Assembly (NCBI RefSeq): GCF_000381825.1
Contig: NZ_KB907126.1
Coordinates: forward strand, 42,660-106,659
DNA: 64,000 bases
From: Thioalkalivibrio sp. ALJT
Lineage (GTDB): Bacteria > Pseudomonadota > Gammaproteobacteria > Ectothiorhodospirales > Ectothiorhodospiraceae
Reading direction: 5' to 3'
Under the pieces are notes generated by a model. It did not search any database and had not been told where the DNA came from. It was given only the letters and a program-made list of their open reading frames with translations. This document shows, one piece after another, positions 35,849 to 46,752 of this stretch. The first letter of the stretch is position 1. Each line of letters starts with the position of its first letter. The translations under genes were made by a program, and so were the position numbers.

Positions 35849-37174
35849 GTGCAGCCCCGCAATACCTGGCCCGATATTCTCATTACCAGCCTGCTGATCG
35901 CGCTGCCGATCCTGACCCTCGGCTGGGCGACCGGCCAGTTCTGGCCGACCGTCGCCTTCCTGCTGGGTGCCGCCCTGGCCTGGAACATCGCCAACCTGTT
36001 TTGGCTGGAGACCTGGCTGCGCCGCGGCGGCCGCGCGGAACCGCCTGACGTGCGCGGGCTCTGGGGCGTGATCTTCGACCAGCTCCATCGCCGCCGCAAG
36101 CGCCACGAGCTGCGCGTGCACCGGATGCGCCAGCTCCTCGAACGCTACCGCGATTCCGCCCGCGCCATGCCCGACGCCGTGGTGATCCTGAATGACGACC
36201 TGCGCATCGAGTGGGTCAACACCATGGCCTGCCAGCTGCTGGGGCTCGAATGGCCTCGCGACGAGGGCCAGCGCATCACCCATCTGCTGCGCCACCCGGA
36301 GTTCCTGCAGTTCATGGAACGCGCCCGCGAATCGCTGGCGCGCGTCACAGTCCCCTCCCCGCTGGACGACGAGCGCCAGCTCGAGCTGCGCATGCTGCCG
36401 TATGGCGATGCTCAGTACCTGTTGCTGGCCCGCGACACCACCCACCTGCATCGCCTCGAGGTCATGCGGCGAGACTTCATCGCCAATGTCTCGCACGAAC
36501 TGCGCACGCCTCTGACCGTACTCTACGGCGTCACCGAGACACTGGAGGAAGAACTGCACACACAGCCCGAGCTCGCGCGCCCCGTACAAATGCTGCGCGA
36601 ACAATCCGAGCGCATGAAGCTGCTGGTGGACGACCTGCTCCTGCTGTCACGCCTTGAGACCGGCGAAACCACCGGCCCCCAGGACTGGTTCAACCCCTTT
36701 CTCATGCTCCAGAAGCTGACCGAGGAGGCACGCGTGCTGTCCGGTACTGAGGGGCATCAATTCGTGCTGGACGCCGATCCCGCCCTGGAGTTCTGCGGCA
36801 ATCCGGACGAACTGCGCTCGGCCTGCGCGAACCTGCTGTTCAACGCGGTGAAATACACCCCCGGCGGGACCCGGGTCACCCTGCGCTGGCAGGCCGATCC
36901 CGACGGCGCACGCCTGAGCATCGCGGACAGCGGGCCCGGCATTGCCAGCCACCACCTGAACCGCCTGACCGAGCGCTTCTACCGGGTCGATGCGGGTCGC
37001 ACCCAGTCACGCGGCGGCACCGGTCTTGGCCTGGCGATCGTCAAGCATGTGCTCGCCCGCCACGATGGGCACCTGTCCATCGAGAGCGAAGTCGGTCGCG
37101 GCAGCCGCTTCACCTGTCTGTTTCCCCTCACCCGCACGCGCCCGGCCCGGTTGCCCGCCGCGCACGCCGAATAG
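35849..37174 (+). CDS. phoR: Phosphate regulon sensor histidine kinase PhoR
   Basis: A 441-residue kinase starting with GTG. Two N-terminal helices (ILITSLLIALPILTLGW; TVAFLLGAALAWNIA) and little periplasmic sequence precede a PAS domain (PDAVVILNDDLRIEWVNTMA), the H-box FIANVSHELRTPLT, and the ATPase with N-box NLLFNAVKYTP, ADSGPGIASHHL and GGTGLGLAIVKHVLARH. PhoR senses PstSCAB-PhoU status and phosphorylates PhoB. It lies 55 bp after phoB. Confidence 0.95.
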   Translation: MQPRNTWPDILITSLLIALPILTLGWATGQFWPTVAFLLGAALAWNIANLFWLETWLRRGGRAEPPDVRGLWGVIFDQLHRRRKRHELRVHRMRQLLERYRDSARAMPDAVVILNDDLRIEWVNTMACQLLGLEWPRDEGQRITHLLRHPEFLQFMERARESLARVTVPSPLDDERQLELRMLPYGDAQYLLLARDTTHLHRLEVMRRDFIANVSHELRTPLTVLYGVTETLEEELHTQPELARPVQMLREQSERMKLLVDDLLLLSRLETGETTGPQDWFNPFLMLQKLTEEARVLSGTEGHQFVLDADPALEFCGNPDELRSACANLLFNAVKYTPGGTRVTLRWQADPDGARLSIADSGPGIASHHLNRLTERFYRVDAGRTQSRGGTGLGLAIVKHVLARHDGHLSIESEVGRGSRFTCLFPLTRTRPARLPAAHAE

Positions 37175-37276
37175 CCCCCTGCGCAACCGCCGCCCCTGCC
37201 GCCAGGCTGCGGTCATCACCCGCGTCGTCACCGCAACGCCATCCATCCCGTACCCGCGCGGAGCAAACGACGGCAC

Positions 37277-37305
37277 GTGTCACATTCCTGTCATGTTGAC
37301 GTCAC
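37277..37305 (+). promoter_or_regulatory. Pho box upstream of pstS
   Basis: Three heptamers at exact 11-bp spacing: GTGTCAC, CTGTCAT and ACGTCAC. They lie about 95 bp before the pstS ATG and should recruit phosphorylated PhoB. Confidence 0.85.
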
Positions 37306-37398
37306 GGAACTGCAAGCGCCGCTCCCGATAATTCGGCCACAAGGAGCCAGCACAACGGCCCCGATCCGAACTCAAAGCAAGCACCAGGGAGTACACCC

Positions 37399-38364
37399 AT
37401 GCTGTTCAAGCGCACCATTCTCGCAGCCGCGGCCGCCGCCCTCGCCATCACCCCGGCGATGGCCGATGTCGATCCCAACATCCCGGCCTACGAGTCGGTC
37501 TCCGGCATTTCCGGCAACCTGTCGAGCATCGGCTCCGACACCCTGAACAACCTGATGACGCTGTGGGCCGAGGAGTTCCAGAACTTCTACCCGAACATCA
37601 ACGTGCAGATCCAGGGTGCCGGCACCTCCACCGCGCCGCCGGCCCTGACCGAAGGCACCGCCGACTTCGGCCCGATGTCGCGCATGCCGCGTGACAGCGA
37701 GCACGCCGAGTTCGAAGAGCGCCACGGTTACGAGATGACCGCCGTTCCGGTCGCGATCGACACCATCGCCGTGTACGTGAACCGCGACAACCCGATCGAG
37801 GGCCTGACCCTCGAGCAGACCGATGCGATCTTCTCCTCCACCCGCCGCTGCGGTGGCGCCGAGGACATCACCCGCTGGGGCCAGGTCGGTCTGGATGGTT
37901 CCTGGGACAACCGCGACATCACGCTCTACAGCCGTAACGCAGTCTCCGGTACCTATGGCTTCTTCCGCCAGCACGCCCTGTGCGACGGCGACTTCAAGGA
38001 TTCGGTCAACGAACAGCCTGGCTCCGCCTCGGTGGTCCAGGGTGTGTCCGAGTCCCTGAACGGCATCGGCTACTCCGGCATCGGCTACATGACCTCCGGC
38101 GTGCGAGCCGTCCCGCTGGGTCAGAACGAAGGCGAGTACTTCGAGCCCAACGCCGACAATGCCTCCACCGGTGACTACCCGCTGGCCCGTTTCCTCTACG
38201 TGATGGTGAACAAGCACCCGGAAGACGGCCTGACCCCACGTGCGGGCGAGTTCCTGAAGATGGTGCTGTCGCAGGAAGGCCAGGAAGTCGTGGTGCGTGA
38301 CGGGTTCATCCCGCTACCGGCCGCCGTGGCCGAACGCGAGCGCAAGAACCTCGGCCTGGAATAA
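37399..38364 (+). CDS. pstS: Phosphate-binding protein PstS
   Basis: A 321-residue periplasmic phosphate-binding protein. A Sec signal peptide ends at PAMA (about residue 22). Phosphate-ligand segments are [21 protein letters not shown] and [17 protein letters not shown]. It is the first gene of the pst operon, followed by a terminator that would limit expression of downstream genes relative to pstS. Confidence 0.94.
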   Translation: MLFKRTILAAAAAALAITPAMADVDPNIPAYESVSGISGNLSSIGSDTLNNLMTLWAEEFQNFYPNINVQIQGAGTSTAPPALTEGTADFGPMSRMPRDSEHAEFEERHGYEMTAVPVAIDTIAVYVNRDNPIEGLTLEQTDAIFSSTRRCGGAEDITRWGQVGLDGSWDNRDITLYSRNAVSGTYGFFRQHALCDGDFKDSVNEQPGSASVVQGVSESLNGIGYSGIGYMTSGVRAVPLGQNEGEYFEPNADNASTGDYPLARFLYVMVNKHPEDGLTPRAGEFLKMVLSQEGQEVVVRDGFIPLPAAVAERERKNLGLE

Positions 38365-38401
38365 TCCCGGGTCTCTTGCCGGCCATCTCCGGATGGCTCG
38401 A

Positions 38402-38432
38402 ACCGGGTCCCTCACGGGGCCCGGTTTTTTTG
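38402..38432 (+). terminator. Intrinsic terminator after pstS
   Basis: CCGGGTCCC / GGGGCCCGG stem with a short loop followed by seven Ts. Partial termination would explain a higher level of binding protein than permease. Confidence 0.85.
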
Positions 38433-38484
38433 TGTCCGCTCCATAACTTTGTCCTGCTCCATTCGCGGTACAGCGTTCAAAACT

Positions 38485-38513
38485 CCGTCACATGGCTGTC
38501 ACGTTTCTGTCAT
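38485..38513 (+). promoter_or_regulatory. Pho box upstream of pstC
   Basis: Three heptamers at 11-bp spacing, CCGTCAC, CTGTCAC and CTGTCAT, lie 60 bp before pstC, giving the permease genes a PhoB-dependent promoter separate from pstS. Confidence 0.85.
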
Positions 38514-38573
38514 GAACCAGCCGTAGCATTCCCGCCAGTTTCACCCTACACCTGTCGCATCAGGGGACCCTGA

Positions 38574-40844
38574 ATGTCCAGCCTCACCGCAACCACGACC
38601 CTCGGTCGCTTCCAGCGCTGGCGCCGCGCCAAGGATCAAACCGCCCGCTACACCATCGGCTTTTTCGGTGTGGCCGTGATCGGCGCGCTGACCCTGATGT
38701 TCGTGTACCTGGCCAGCGAGACGCTGCCCATGTTCCAGGGGGCCACACTGGAACCGCGCACCGAATACGCGGCCCCTGGCGGCACCGACACGCAGACGAT
38801 TCACCTGGCCGTGAACCGCCACCGCGAGATGGCGGTACGCCTGACCGAGGACCGCCGCGCCCTGTTCTTCCGCCCCTACAGCGGCGAGATCGTCAAGGAA
38901 GAGGCGCTGCCAATCCCGGAGGGCGTACAGGTCACGAGCTTCAGCGCCGCCGAGCCGCGCACGCGTCTGGTGGCTGCAGGCCTCGACAACGGCCAGGTGC
39001 TGGCCATCCAGTACGAATACAACGAACGTTTCAGCCCCGAGGGCCGCCTGTACGACCCCGGCCTGGTCTACCCGCTAGGCGACGAGGACTCGGCACTGCT
39101 GGACGTCGATCATGACGGCCGTGCCATCTCGGTCGTCGGAGTGCAACGCGGCTCCAGCGGCATCCGTATAGCCGCCGCAACGGAAGACGGCGATCTCAAG
39201 CTGGTGCGCTTCGAGGAGCGCACCTCGATGATGACCGGCGAGACCGAGGTCCGCCGCTCGGCCTTCGATCTCCCCTCGCTCCCGGACGGTGCCACGCCGA
39301 CCCGCATCCTGCTGGACATCACCGGTCGCCACATGCTGGTCGGCGACGATCAAGGGCAGCTGCACTTCTTCGACATCAACAACCCGGCGCGCGCCAGCCT
39401 GGTCGACAGCAAGCGCGTAATCCGCGGCGACGCGGCCGAGGTCACCTCGCTGGAGTACCTGCTGGGTACGGTGTCCATCATCGTCGGGGGCTCCGACGGC
39501 ACGGTCGCGCAGTACATGCTGGTGCGCGACGACGCCAACGTGAACCGCATCACCCGCGTGCGCGAATTCCCGTCGCACGCCGGCCCGATCCGCAATACCC
39601 AGCCGGAGTACATCCGCAAGGGCTTCCTGACTGCCGACGATCAGGGCGAGGTCAAGATCCACTATTCCACCTCTCAACGGACCCTGATCGAACGCCAGAT
39701 CACCGACCAGCCGCTGCACCGGGTGTATGTCGACCCGCGCAACCGCCTGCTGATCGGCATCGACGACGACGAGACCTGGCACCTGCAGGACCTCTCCAAC
39801 CCGCACCCGGAGGTCTCCTTCCACGTACTGTGGCAGAAGGTCTGGTACGAAGGCCGTTCCGGTGGTGACTACGTCTGGCAGTCGTCCTCGGCCACGGACG
39901 AGTTCGAGCCGAAATTCTCGCTGGTACCCCTGACCATTGGCACCATCAAGGCCGCGTTCTACGCCATGCTGTTCGCCACCCCGCTGGCGATCATGGGCGC
40001 GATCTACAGCGCCTATTTCATGTCGCGGCGCATGCGCAGCATCACCAAGCCCTCGATCGAGCTGATGGAGGCGCTGCCGACGGTCATCCTCGGCTTCCTG
40101 GCCGGGCTGTGGCTGGCCCCGTTCATCGAGGCCAACCTGCCGGCCGTCGCCAGCATCCTGATCCTGGTGCCGCTGGGGATGCTGGCCGCCGCGTTCCTGT
40201 GGACACGGGTGCTGCCGGAGAACCTGCGCAACCTCGTGCCCGCCGGCTGGGAGGCCGCGATCCTGATCCCGGTGATCCTGGCCATCGGCTGGTTCTCGGT
40301 CTCCATGAGCCCGCTGATCGAGGTCTGGATGTTCGGTGGCGACGCCCGCCAGTGGCTGACCGATCAGGGCATCACCTACGACCAGCGCAACGCGCTCGTG
40401 ATCGGCATCGCGATGGGCTTCGCGGTCATCCCGACCATCTACTCGATCTCCGAGGACGCGGTCTTCAACGTGCCCAGGCACCTCACCCAGGGCTCGCTGG
40501 CCCTGGGCGCGACCCCGTGGCAGACGGTGGTGCGCGTGGTGCTGCTGACCGCCAGTCCCGGGATCTTCTCGGCGGTGATGATTGGCTTCGGCCGTGCGGT
40601 GGGCGAGACCATGATCGTGCTGATGGCGACAGGCAACTCGCCGGTGGTCAACTTCAACATCTTCGAGGGCATGCGCACGCTCTCCGCGAACATCGCGGTG
40701 GAGATGCCGGAGGCCGCGGTCGGCAGCAGTCACTTCCGCATCCTGTTCCTCGCCGCCCTGGTCCTGTTCGCGCTGACCTTTGCGGTGAACACGGTCGCCG
40801 AGATCGTGCGCCAGCGCCTGCGCCAGAAATACAGCTCCCTGTGA
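38574..40844 (+). CDS. pstC: Phosphate ABC transporter permease PstC, long form
   Basis: A 756-residue PstC, more than twice the length of the E. coli protein. A first helix (TIGFFGVAVIGALTLMFVYL) is followed by a large periplasmic domain (about 60-445) with repeated beta-type segments resembling WD/propeller blades (LVAAGLDNGQVLAIQYEYN, MLVGDDQGQLHFFDI). The permease core starts near 455 (LTIGTIKAAFYAMLFATPLAIM) with the coupling loop [19 protein letters not shown]. Long PstC/PstA pairs are known in gammaproteobacteria, e.g. pseudomonads. Confidence 0.93.
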   Translation: MSSLTATTTLGRFQRWRRAKDQTARYTIGFFGVAVIGALTLMFVYLASETLPMFQGATLEPRTEYAAPGGTDTQTIHLAVNRHREMAVRLTEDRRALFFRPYSGEIVKEEALPIPEGVQVTSFSAAEPRTRLVAAGLDNGQVLAIQYEYNERFSPEGRLYDPGLVYPLGDEDSALLDVDHDGRAISVVGVQRGSSGIRIAAATEDGDLKLVRFEERTSMMTGETEVRRSAFDLPSLPDGATPTRILLDITGRHMLVGDDQGQLHFFDINNPARASLVDSKRVIRGDAAEVTSLEYLLGTVSIIVGGSDGTVAQYMLVRDDANVNRITRVREFPSHAGPIRNTQPEYIRKGFLTADDQGEVKIHYSTSQRTLIERQITDQPLHRVYVDPRNRLLIGIDDDETWHLQDLSNPHPEVSFHVLWQKVWYEGRSGGDYVWQSSSATDEFEPKFSLVPLTIGTIKAAFYAMLFATPLAIMGAIYSAYFMSRRMRSITKPSIELMEALPTVILGFLAGLWLAPFIEANLPAVASILILVPLGMLAAAFLWTRVLPENLRNLVPAGWEAAILIPVILAIGWFSVSMSPLIEVWMFGGDARQWLTDQGITYDQRNALVIGIAMGFAVIPTIYSISEDAVFNVPRHLTQGSLALGATPWQTVVRVVLLTASPGIFSAVMIGFGRAVGETMIVLMATGNSPVVNFNIFEGMRTLSANIAVEMPEAAVGSSHFRILFLAALVLFALTFAVNTVAEIVRQRLRQKYSSL

Positions 40845-40854
40845 GGCATACCCG

Positions 40855-42522
40855 ATGAATCGTTGGTTCAAATCCGGCACCCCGTGGATCTGGCTGAATG
40901 CCGGCGCGGTCGCGGCCTCGCTGGTGATGGTCTTCGGCCTGATCCTGATGATCGCCGTCAACGGCCTCTCGTTCTTCTGGCCCTCCGAGGTCATCGAGTT
41001 CGAATACCAGACCGAGCAGGACGCCGAGCCGCGGCGCATCATGGGCGAGCTGCAGCGCTCCGAGACGATGACCGCCCAGGCCATGCGCGACGCCGGTTTC
41101 ACCGTTCCCGAAGGTCAGGACATCGTGGTCCGCCACCTGATCAAGCGCGGCAACCGTGACCTCGACAGCCGCGACTTCCAGTGGTACCTGGCCGACTTCA
41201 TGTCCGAGTGGGAGCGCCCGCGCGACGCAGTGGTGCTGGAGCGCCTGCAGTGGGGCGATTTCTTCGGCTACATCCGCGAGTACCAGGAGGACGGGGAGAC
41301 CGTCGCCGAGGGGGCCGCGGCGCGCACCGCGTTCGAGGAACGCATGCCGCAGACCCGCGAACTGGTCCAGCAGATCCAGCGTATCGAGCGCATCGAGATT
41401 GGGCGGGTCAACTTCGAACTCGAGCGCCTGCGCATCGCCCAGCGCGGCGTGGAGCGGGCCGACGAGCTTTCGCTGGAGGAACGCGGCCAACGCCAGGAAG
41501 AGCTGGAAGCCGAGCGCGAGGGACTCGACGCCCGCTACGCCGAACTCGAAGCCGAACGCAACGCCCTGCGCGAAGAACTGGCCCGCTTTGCCATCGTGCT
41601 GGAGACCGCCGACGGCGAGCACTCGACCATCCCGCTGTCACGCATCGTCAATGCCTGGTGGCCGAACGACATGAGCGTGCCGGCCAAGCTGCGCCACTAC
41701 GTCGGCAGCTTCTGGGACTTCATGACCGGCTACCCGCGCGAGGCCAACACCGAGGGCGGCATCCTGCCGGCAATCTTTGGCACCGTGCTGATGGTCATCC
41801 TGATGTCCATCGTCGTCACCCCGTTCGGCGTGCTCGCCGCGATCTACCTGCGCGAATACGCGAAGCAGGGACCGCTGGTGCGCACCATCCGCATCTCGGT
41901 CAACAACCTTGCCGGCGTGCCGTCGATCGTGTTCGGGGTGTTCGGCCTCGGCTTCTTCGTCTACCTGATTGGCGGCAACATCGACCAGATCTTCTTCCGC
42001 GATGCCCTGCCCTCGCCGACCTTCGGCTCGCCCGCGATCATCTGGGCCTCGCTGACGCTCGCGCTGCTGACCCTGCCGGTGGTGATCGTCTCCACCGAGG
42101 AGGGCCTGACCCGTATCGGCGCCAGCATCCGCCACGGCTCGCTGGCACTGGGCGCGACCAAGGCCGAGACCCTGTGGCGCCTGATCGTGCCGCTGTCGGC
42201 CCCGGCGATGATGACCGGCCTGATCCTGGCCGTAGCCCGGGCCGCCGGCGAGGTGGCCCCGCTGATGCTGGTGGGCGTGGTCAAGCTGGCCCCGACCCTG
42301 CCGCTGGACGGCAACTTCCCCTATCTGCACCTGGACCGCGCGTTCATGCACCTGGGCTTTCACATCTTCGACGTCGGCTTCCAGAGCCCGAACGTCGAGG
42401 CCGGCCGCCCGCTGGTCTACGCCACCGCCCTGGTGCTGGTGATGCTGATCATCGTGCTCAACCTGACCGCGATCTCGATCCGCAACTACCTGCGCGAGAA
42501 GTACCGCGCCGACAGCGACTGA
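40855..42522 (+). CDS. pstA: Phosphate ABC transporter permease PstA, long form
   Basis: A 555-residue PstA with an extended region between helix 1 and the permease core. Residues about 155-245 form a strong charged coiled coil ([39 protein letters not shown]). The core has [20 protein letters not shown] and the loop [20 protein letters not shown]. It follows pstC by 10 bp and should pair with it; the coiled coil may contact the PstC periplasmic domain. Confidence 0.93.
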   Translation: MNRWFKSGTPWIWLNAGAVAASLVMVFGLILMIAVNGLSFFWPSEVIEFEYQTEQDAEPRRIMGELQRSETMTAQAMRDAGFTVPEGQDIVVRHLIKRGNRDLDSRDFQWYLADFMSEWERPRDAVVLERLQWGDFFGYIREYQEDGETVAEGAAARTAFEERMPQTRELVQQIQRIERIEIGRVNFELERLRIAQRGVERADELSLEERGQRQEELEAEREGLDARYAELEAERNALREELARFAIVLETADGEHSTIPLSRIVNAWWPNDMSVPAKLRHYVGSFWDFMTGYPREANTEGGILPAIFGTVLMVILMSIVVTPFGVLAAIYLREYAKQGPLVRTIRISVNNLAGVPSIVFGVFGLGFFVYLIGGNIDQIFFRDALPSPTFGSPAIIWASLTLALLTLPVVIVSTEEGLTRIGASIRHGSLALGATKAETLWRLIVPLSAPAMMTGLILAVARAAGEVAPLMLVGVVKLAPTLPLDGNFPYLHLDRAFMHLGFHIFDVGFQSPNVEAGRPLVYATALVLVMLIIVLNLTAISIRNYLREKYRADSD

Positions 42523-42556
42523 TGCGTCGAACCCTGTTTCCCATGGAGTACCCGAG

Positions 42557-43387
<831 letters not shown>

Positions 43388-43413
43388 GCCATTTCGGATC
43401 AGGAGTCCGGATC

Positions 43414-44136
43414 ATGGACAAGAGTTTCTTCAAGCAGCACATCTCGCAGCAGTTCAACGCCGAGCTGGAAGACATCATCAAGCAGGTGATGGCCATGGGC
43501 GGCCTGGTGGAGCAGCAGCTTGCCGACGCCATCCACGCCATGGTCGAAGGTGACCTCGAACTCGCCGAAAAGGTGATGACCTCGGACTACCAGGTCAACG
43601 CCAAGGAAGTCGAGATCGACGAGGAATGCACCCACATCCTCGCCCGGCGCCAGCCCACCGCCTCCGACCTGCGTCTCGTGATCGCGGTGATCAAGACCAT
43701 CACCGACCTGGAGCGCATGGGCGACGAAGCCGAGCGCGTCGGCCGAATGGGCCTGCACCTGCTGGACGAGGACCGCAATAGCGCGCCGATGGCGGATATC
43801 GCCAGCATGGGCGAACACGCCCGCGAGATGACCCGCGGCGTACTGGACGCCTTTGCCCGCATGGATGTCGATCAGGCGGTCCGGGTGGCGCAGCTTGATA
43901 TCCAGATCGACAGCCTGTCCGAGACCATCACCCAGAAGCTGATGAAACAGATGACCGCCTCGCCGGATTCGGTCCCGCGCCTGATGGACATCATCTGGGC
44001 CACGCGCTCCCTGGAACGCATCGGCGACCGCGCCCGCCACATCTGCGAATACGTCGTCTACTTCGTCAAGGGCAAGGACGTGCGCCACACCAGCTACGAC
44101 CAGATGGCCGAACAGGCCACCGGGGACCGCCACTAA
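43414..44136 (+). CDS. phoU: Phosphate signalling protein PhoU
   Basis: A 240-residue PhoU made of two three-helix bundles with repeated acidic metal-binding patterns (EVEIDEECTHILARRQP, KTITDLERMGDEAERVGRMG and RSLERIGDRARHICEYVVY). It links Pst transport to PhoR inhibition. The ATG at 43414 has AGGAG upstream; a longer out-of-family frame is ignored. It closes the pho/pst cluster. Confidence 0.97.
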   Translation: MDKSFFKQHISQQFNAELEDIIKQVMAMGGLVEQQLADAIHAMVEGDLELAEKVMTSDYQVNAKEVEIDEECTHILARRQPTASDLRLVIAVIKTITDLERMGDEAERVGRMGLHLLDEDRNSAPMADIASMGEHAREMTRGVLDAFARMDVDQAVRVAQLDIQIDSLSETITQKLMKQMTASPDSVPRLMDIIWATRSLERIGDRARHICEYVVYFVKGKDVRHTSYDQMAEQATGDRH

Positions 44137-44203
44137 GCCAGGTTCCGTCGCCCCCGGGGCACGGTCGTTTGCGTCCCGGGCCGGTGCCCGCTTCAATGGG
44201 GGC

Positions 44204-44806
44204 ATGCGCAGCTACAGCCTCCTCAAGCCGTTTGCATCCCGCTCCGCGGGGCACTTCGCCCTTTGCCTGTGCATCCTGACCGCAGTCCCGGGGCTGACCA
44301 CGAACCCGTCAGGAGCGGCCGAGCGAGAGCCCTCGGCCGCTGTACTCGAACTGCTGGAGCGCAGCGACCGCCCCGCCGGCGTGGTCTTCGAGATCATCGA
44401 GAATGACCGCGCGGCACTCGCCGCGCTGCTGCCCGAGATCCGCGCGAACATCGCCCGGCTGCGCGAAGACGACCCGGATTTCCCGGTCGCCATCGTCGCC
44501 CACGGCGCGGAACAGTTCACCCTTACCCGCGGCGAAGCCGGCCAGCACCCCGGCCTGCACGCCGAGGTCGAGGCACTGGTGCGCGACGAAGACGTCAACG
44601 TCGCCGTCTGCGGCACCTTCGCGGACTGGCGCGGCATCGAGGCCGGGGCCTTCGTCGATTTCGTGGAGGTCGCCGAGCTGGCCCCGGAGCGCCTCGACGA
44701 CTACCGGGCCCTGGACTTCGCGATCATCCGCCTGCGCCCGTCCCGACTGGACGCACCGGAATCAACCCCCCGGGAGTTCGACTTCGGCACCCCCTGGACG
44801 GATTGA
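44204..44806 (+). CDS. Exported DsrE-like protein
   Basis: A 200-residue protein with a signal peptide or N-terminal helix (HFALCLCILTAVPGLTT). The body follows the DsrE/F-like alpha/beta pattern (VVFEIIENDRAALAALLPEI, FPVAIVAHGAEQFTL) with a conserved-type cysteine in VNVAVCGTFADWRG. DsrE-like proteins relay sulfur or act as thiol proteins. It lies after phoU and is apparently monocistronic. The periplasmic location is inference. Confidence 0.7.
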   Translation: MRSYSLLKPFASRSAGHFALCLCILTAVPGLTTNPSGAAEREPSAAVLELLERSDRPAGVVFEIIENDRAALAALLPEIRANIARLREDDPDFPVAIVAHGAEQFTLTRGEAGQHPGLHAEVEALVRDEDVNVAVCGTFADWRGIEAGAFVDFVEVAELAPERLDDYRALDFAIIRLRPSRLDAPESTPREFDFGTPWTD

Positions 44807-45351
44807 AAGGCCTTTTTCACCACCAAGCGCACTCAGAAGGTCCGGGGCAAAGGCAAAGACGATGCACTGGGAGACTGGAAGATGCGAAGCATGGATCGGC
44901 CAGGATCACCCGGGTCCCGGCAAGCGCACCGGGCAAACGCCCTGCAGGAGCGGGCTGGCCCGCGAAGCCCCCGCCCGCGTCCACACACCACCGCCCTTCA
45001 ACGCAACCCTCCCCGGTAGGCCCTGCCAGGCCCCCTACCCGCTGCACCACGCGCCTTGCCTCGGGACGTTTGTCTCCAAAAACCGGGGGGGCACCAACCC
45101 GACAAGCCATTGAAAGCAGGGGCTCGGCCACCCGTTTTTGATCAGCAACGGGCGCGAGAACGGCGTTGCGGTTCACCTGTAGCAGAATGACGGCACGGCC
45201 GTCACCGCGCATTAAACGCACGCAAAAGCGACTCGAGCGCGGACGTGCGATCAAATCGGCGTTTCCTTAAGCCACGCTTGATGCGGCATGACTCACACTC
45301 AGACCGTCGGGGTGCTGTAACGGCTGCGGGGTCTTGTGGCATGCTCTTGTT
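44807..45351. repeat. Repeat-filled intergenic region with MITE-like remnant
   Basis: No gene is supported here. It holds: a GGCCTTTTTCACCAC repeat (44814 onwards, second copy at 46645), a REP-like palindrome (GCAGGAGCGGGCTGGCCCGC, 44945-44964) with the same C-rich spacer as the other REPs, and from about 45010 to 45270 a degenerate copy of the sdh-operon MITE ending GCGTTTCCTTAA. Matching blocks include GGGGCTCGGCC, CGTTTTTGATCA and ACGCACGCAAAAG. Confidence 0.75.
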
Positions 45352-45783
45352 ATGCGACCCCTGATCCGAACCTTCTTCCGTGGCGTACGCCTGATCCTCA
45401 CCCCGTTCATGCTGATCGGTGAACGCCTGTCGCGACCGCGCGGGATCGAACGCGATCCGGCCGATCAGGCCCGCGTGGACGAGCAGACGCAGGCGCTGGC
45501 GCTCTACCACTTCCCGGCCTGCCCGTTCTGCATCAAGGCACGGCGTGCGATGCAGCGGCTGTCGCTGGATATCGAACTGCGTAATGCCCAGCCCGCCGGT
45601 CCCTGGCGCGAGGAACTGCAAAACGAGGGCGGACGGCTGCAGGTCCCCTGCCTGCGGGTGGAAGAAGAAGACGGCTCGGTGCAATGGCTGTATGAATCCG
45701 ACGCCATCATCCACTACCTGCACAGCCGCTTCGATCCGGAACAACCGGAAGCGGCCGCCCCCGACAGCGCACCGCGCTCCTGA
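45352..45783 (+). CDS. Glutaredoxin/GST-N-like thioredoxin-fold protein
   Basis: A 143-residue protein starting MRPLIRTFFRGV, with a hydrophobic, basic N-terminal helix (FFRGVRLILTPFMLIGERL) that may attach it to the membrane. The thioredoxin-like domain has the CPFC redox motif (LYHFPACPFCIKARRAM), cis-proline region LQVPCLRV and the YESDAIIHYLHSRF end typical of GST-N/glutaredoxins. It probably acts in thiol-disulfide exchange. It precedes the amidohydrolase gene by 24 bp. Confidence 0.8.
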   Translation: MRPLIRTFFRGVRLILTPFMLIGERLSRPRGIERDPADQARVDEQTQALALYHFPACPFCIKARRAMQRLSLDIELRNAQPAGPWREELQNEGGRLQVPCLRVEEEDGSVQWLYESDAIIHYLHSRFDPEQPEAAAPDSAPRS

Positions 45784-45807
45784 CACTCGCGGGTCCGGGT
45801 CTTCCTC

Positions 45808-46641
45808 ATGCGCCCGCATCTGCGTCCCGCGATCACCACAATCGGCCTGCTCCTTGCCCTGCCGTTCGCGCCGGCCAGCGCGACCACGCCGATCTTCGAT
45901 GCCCACCTGCATTACCGGCCGGCGGTGACCGAGACCTTCGGCATCGCCGACGTAGCCCGCACCCTCGCCTCCAACGAGGTTCGCTCCGCGATCATGATGA
46001 CGCCGGACCCGGCATTGATGCGCCGCCTCCAGGCCGGCACGGATACGCGCCTGGTCCCGTTCCTGGAGGTCTCCCAGCGGCTGGGCCGCAAGATGGACTG
46101 GATGCATGTCGAGGACCTTGGCGACCGCATCGCCACCATGCTGGATACCTCCGAGGTACGCTGGCAGGGGCTTGGGGAGTTTCACATTATGGCCGATGAC
46201 CGTTTTGCCCCGGGCTTCGAACAACTGCTGGATCTGGCCGTTGAACGCGACCTGACCATCATGATCCACGGCGACCCGGCCGTCATTGACCACGCCTACG
46301 CCACCCACCCGGAGGTGCGCATCCTCTGGGCCCATGCCGGCAGCTACGCCTACCCGCCGCTGGTACGCGACTACCTCGAACGCCATCCGCGCATGAACAT
46401 GGACCTCTCCATGCGCAATCCGCGTATCAACCCCGGCGGCAACATCGACGACGACTGGTTCGAGCTGCTCCTGGAACACGCCGACCGCTTCATGATCGGG
46501 GTGGACACCTTCACGGCCCATCGCTGGAAACAGTACACCCGCCTCAAGGACGAGACCCGCGCCTGGCTCCAGCAGCTGCCCGATGACGTCGCCCGCGCAA
46601 TCGCCTTCGAAAACGGCGAGCGACTCTTTCCCGCACGGTAA
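45808..46641 (+). CDS. Exported amidohydrolase-family protein
   Basis: A 277-residue protein with a signal peptide (cleavage near PASA-TT). The TIM-barrel metal motif DAHLHYRP opens the mature part; further histidines are in FHIMADD, IMIHGDPA and ILWAHAGSY, and GVDTFTAHRW closes the barrel, as in the amidohydrolase 2 group. The second metal motif is weaker than in well-studied members and no substrate is evident. It may be co-transcribed with the glutaredoxin-like gene. Confidence 0.75.
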   Translation: MRPHLRPAITTIGLLLALPFAPASATTPIFDAHLHYRPAVTETFGIADVARTLASNEVRSAIMMTPDPALMRRLQAGTDTRLVPFLEVSQRLGRKMDWMHVEDLGDRIATMLDTSEVRWQGLGEFHIMADDRFAPGFEQLLDLAVERDLTIMIHGDPAVIDHAYATHPEVRILWAHAGSYAYPPLVRDYLERHPRMNMDLSMRNPRINPGGNIDDDWFELLLEHADRFMIGVDTFTAHRWKQYTRLKDETRAWLQQLPDDVARAIAFENGERLFPAR

Positions 46642-46752
46642 GGGCCTTTTTCACCACGAAGCGCACGAAGCCACGCAGAAGGGCAAGGCCCGGCGCCCAT
46701 GTCCCACAAGCCCTTCGGGGATACCATCGTCCGGACCCATCCGATCAGGCCC

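Noticed and set aside
39075..41102. 675-codon minus-strand frame over pstC and pstA
   Set aside because: Antisense shadow of two clearly real permease genes; no start signal or recognisable domain.
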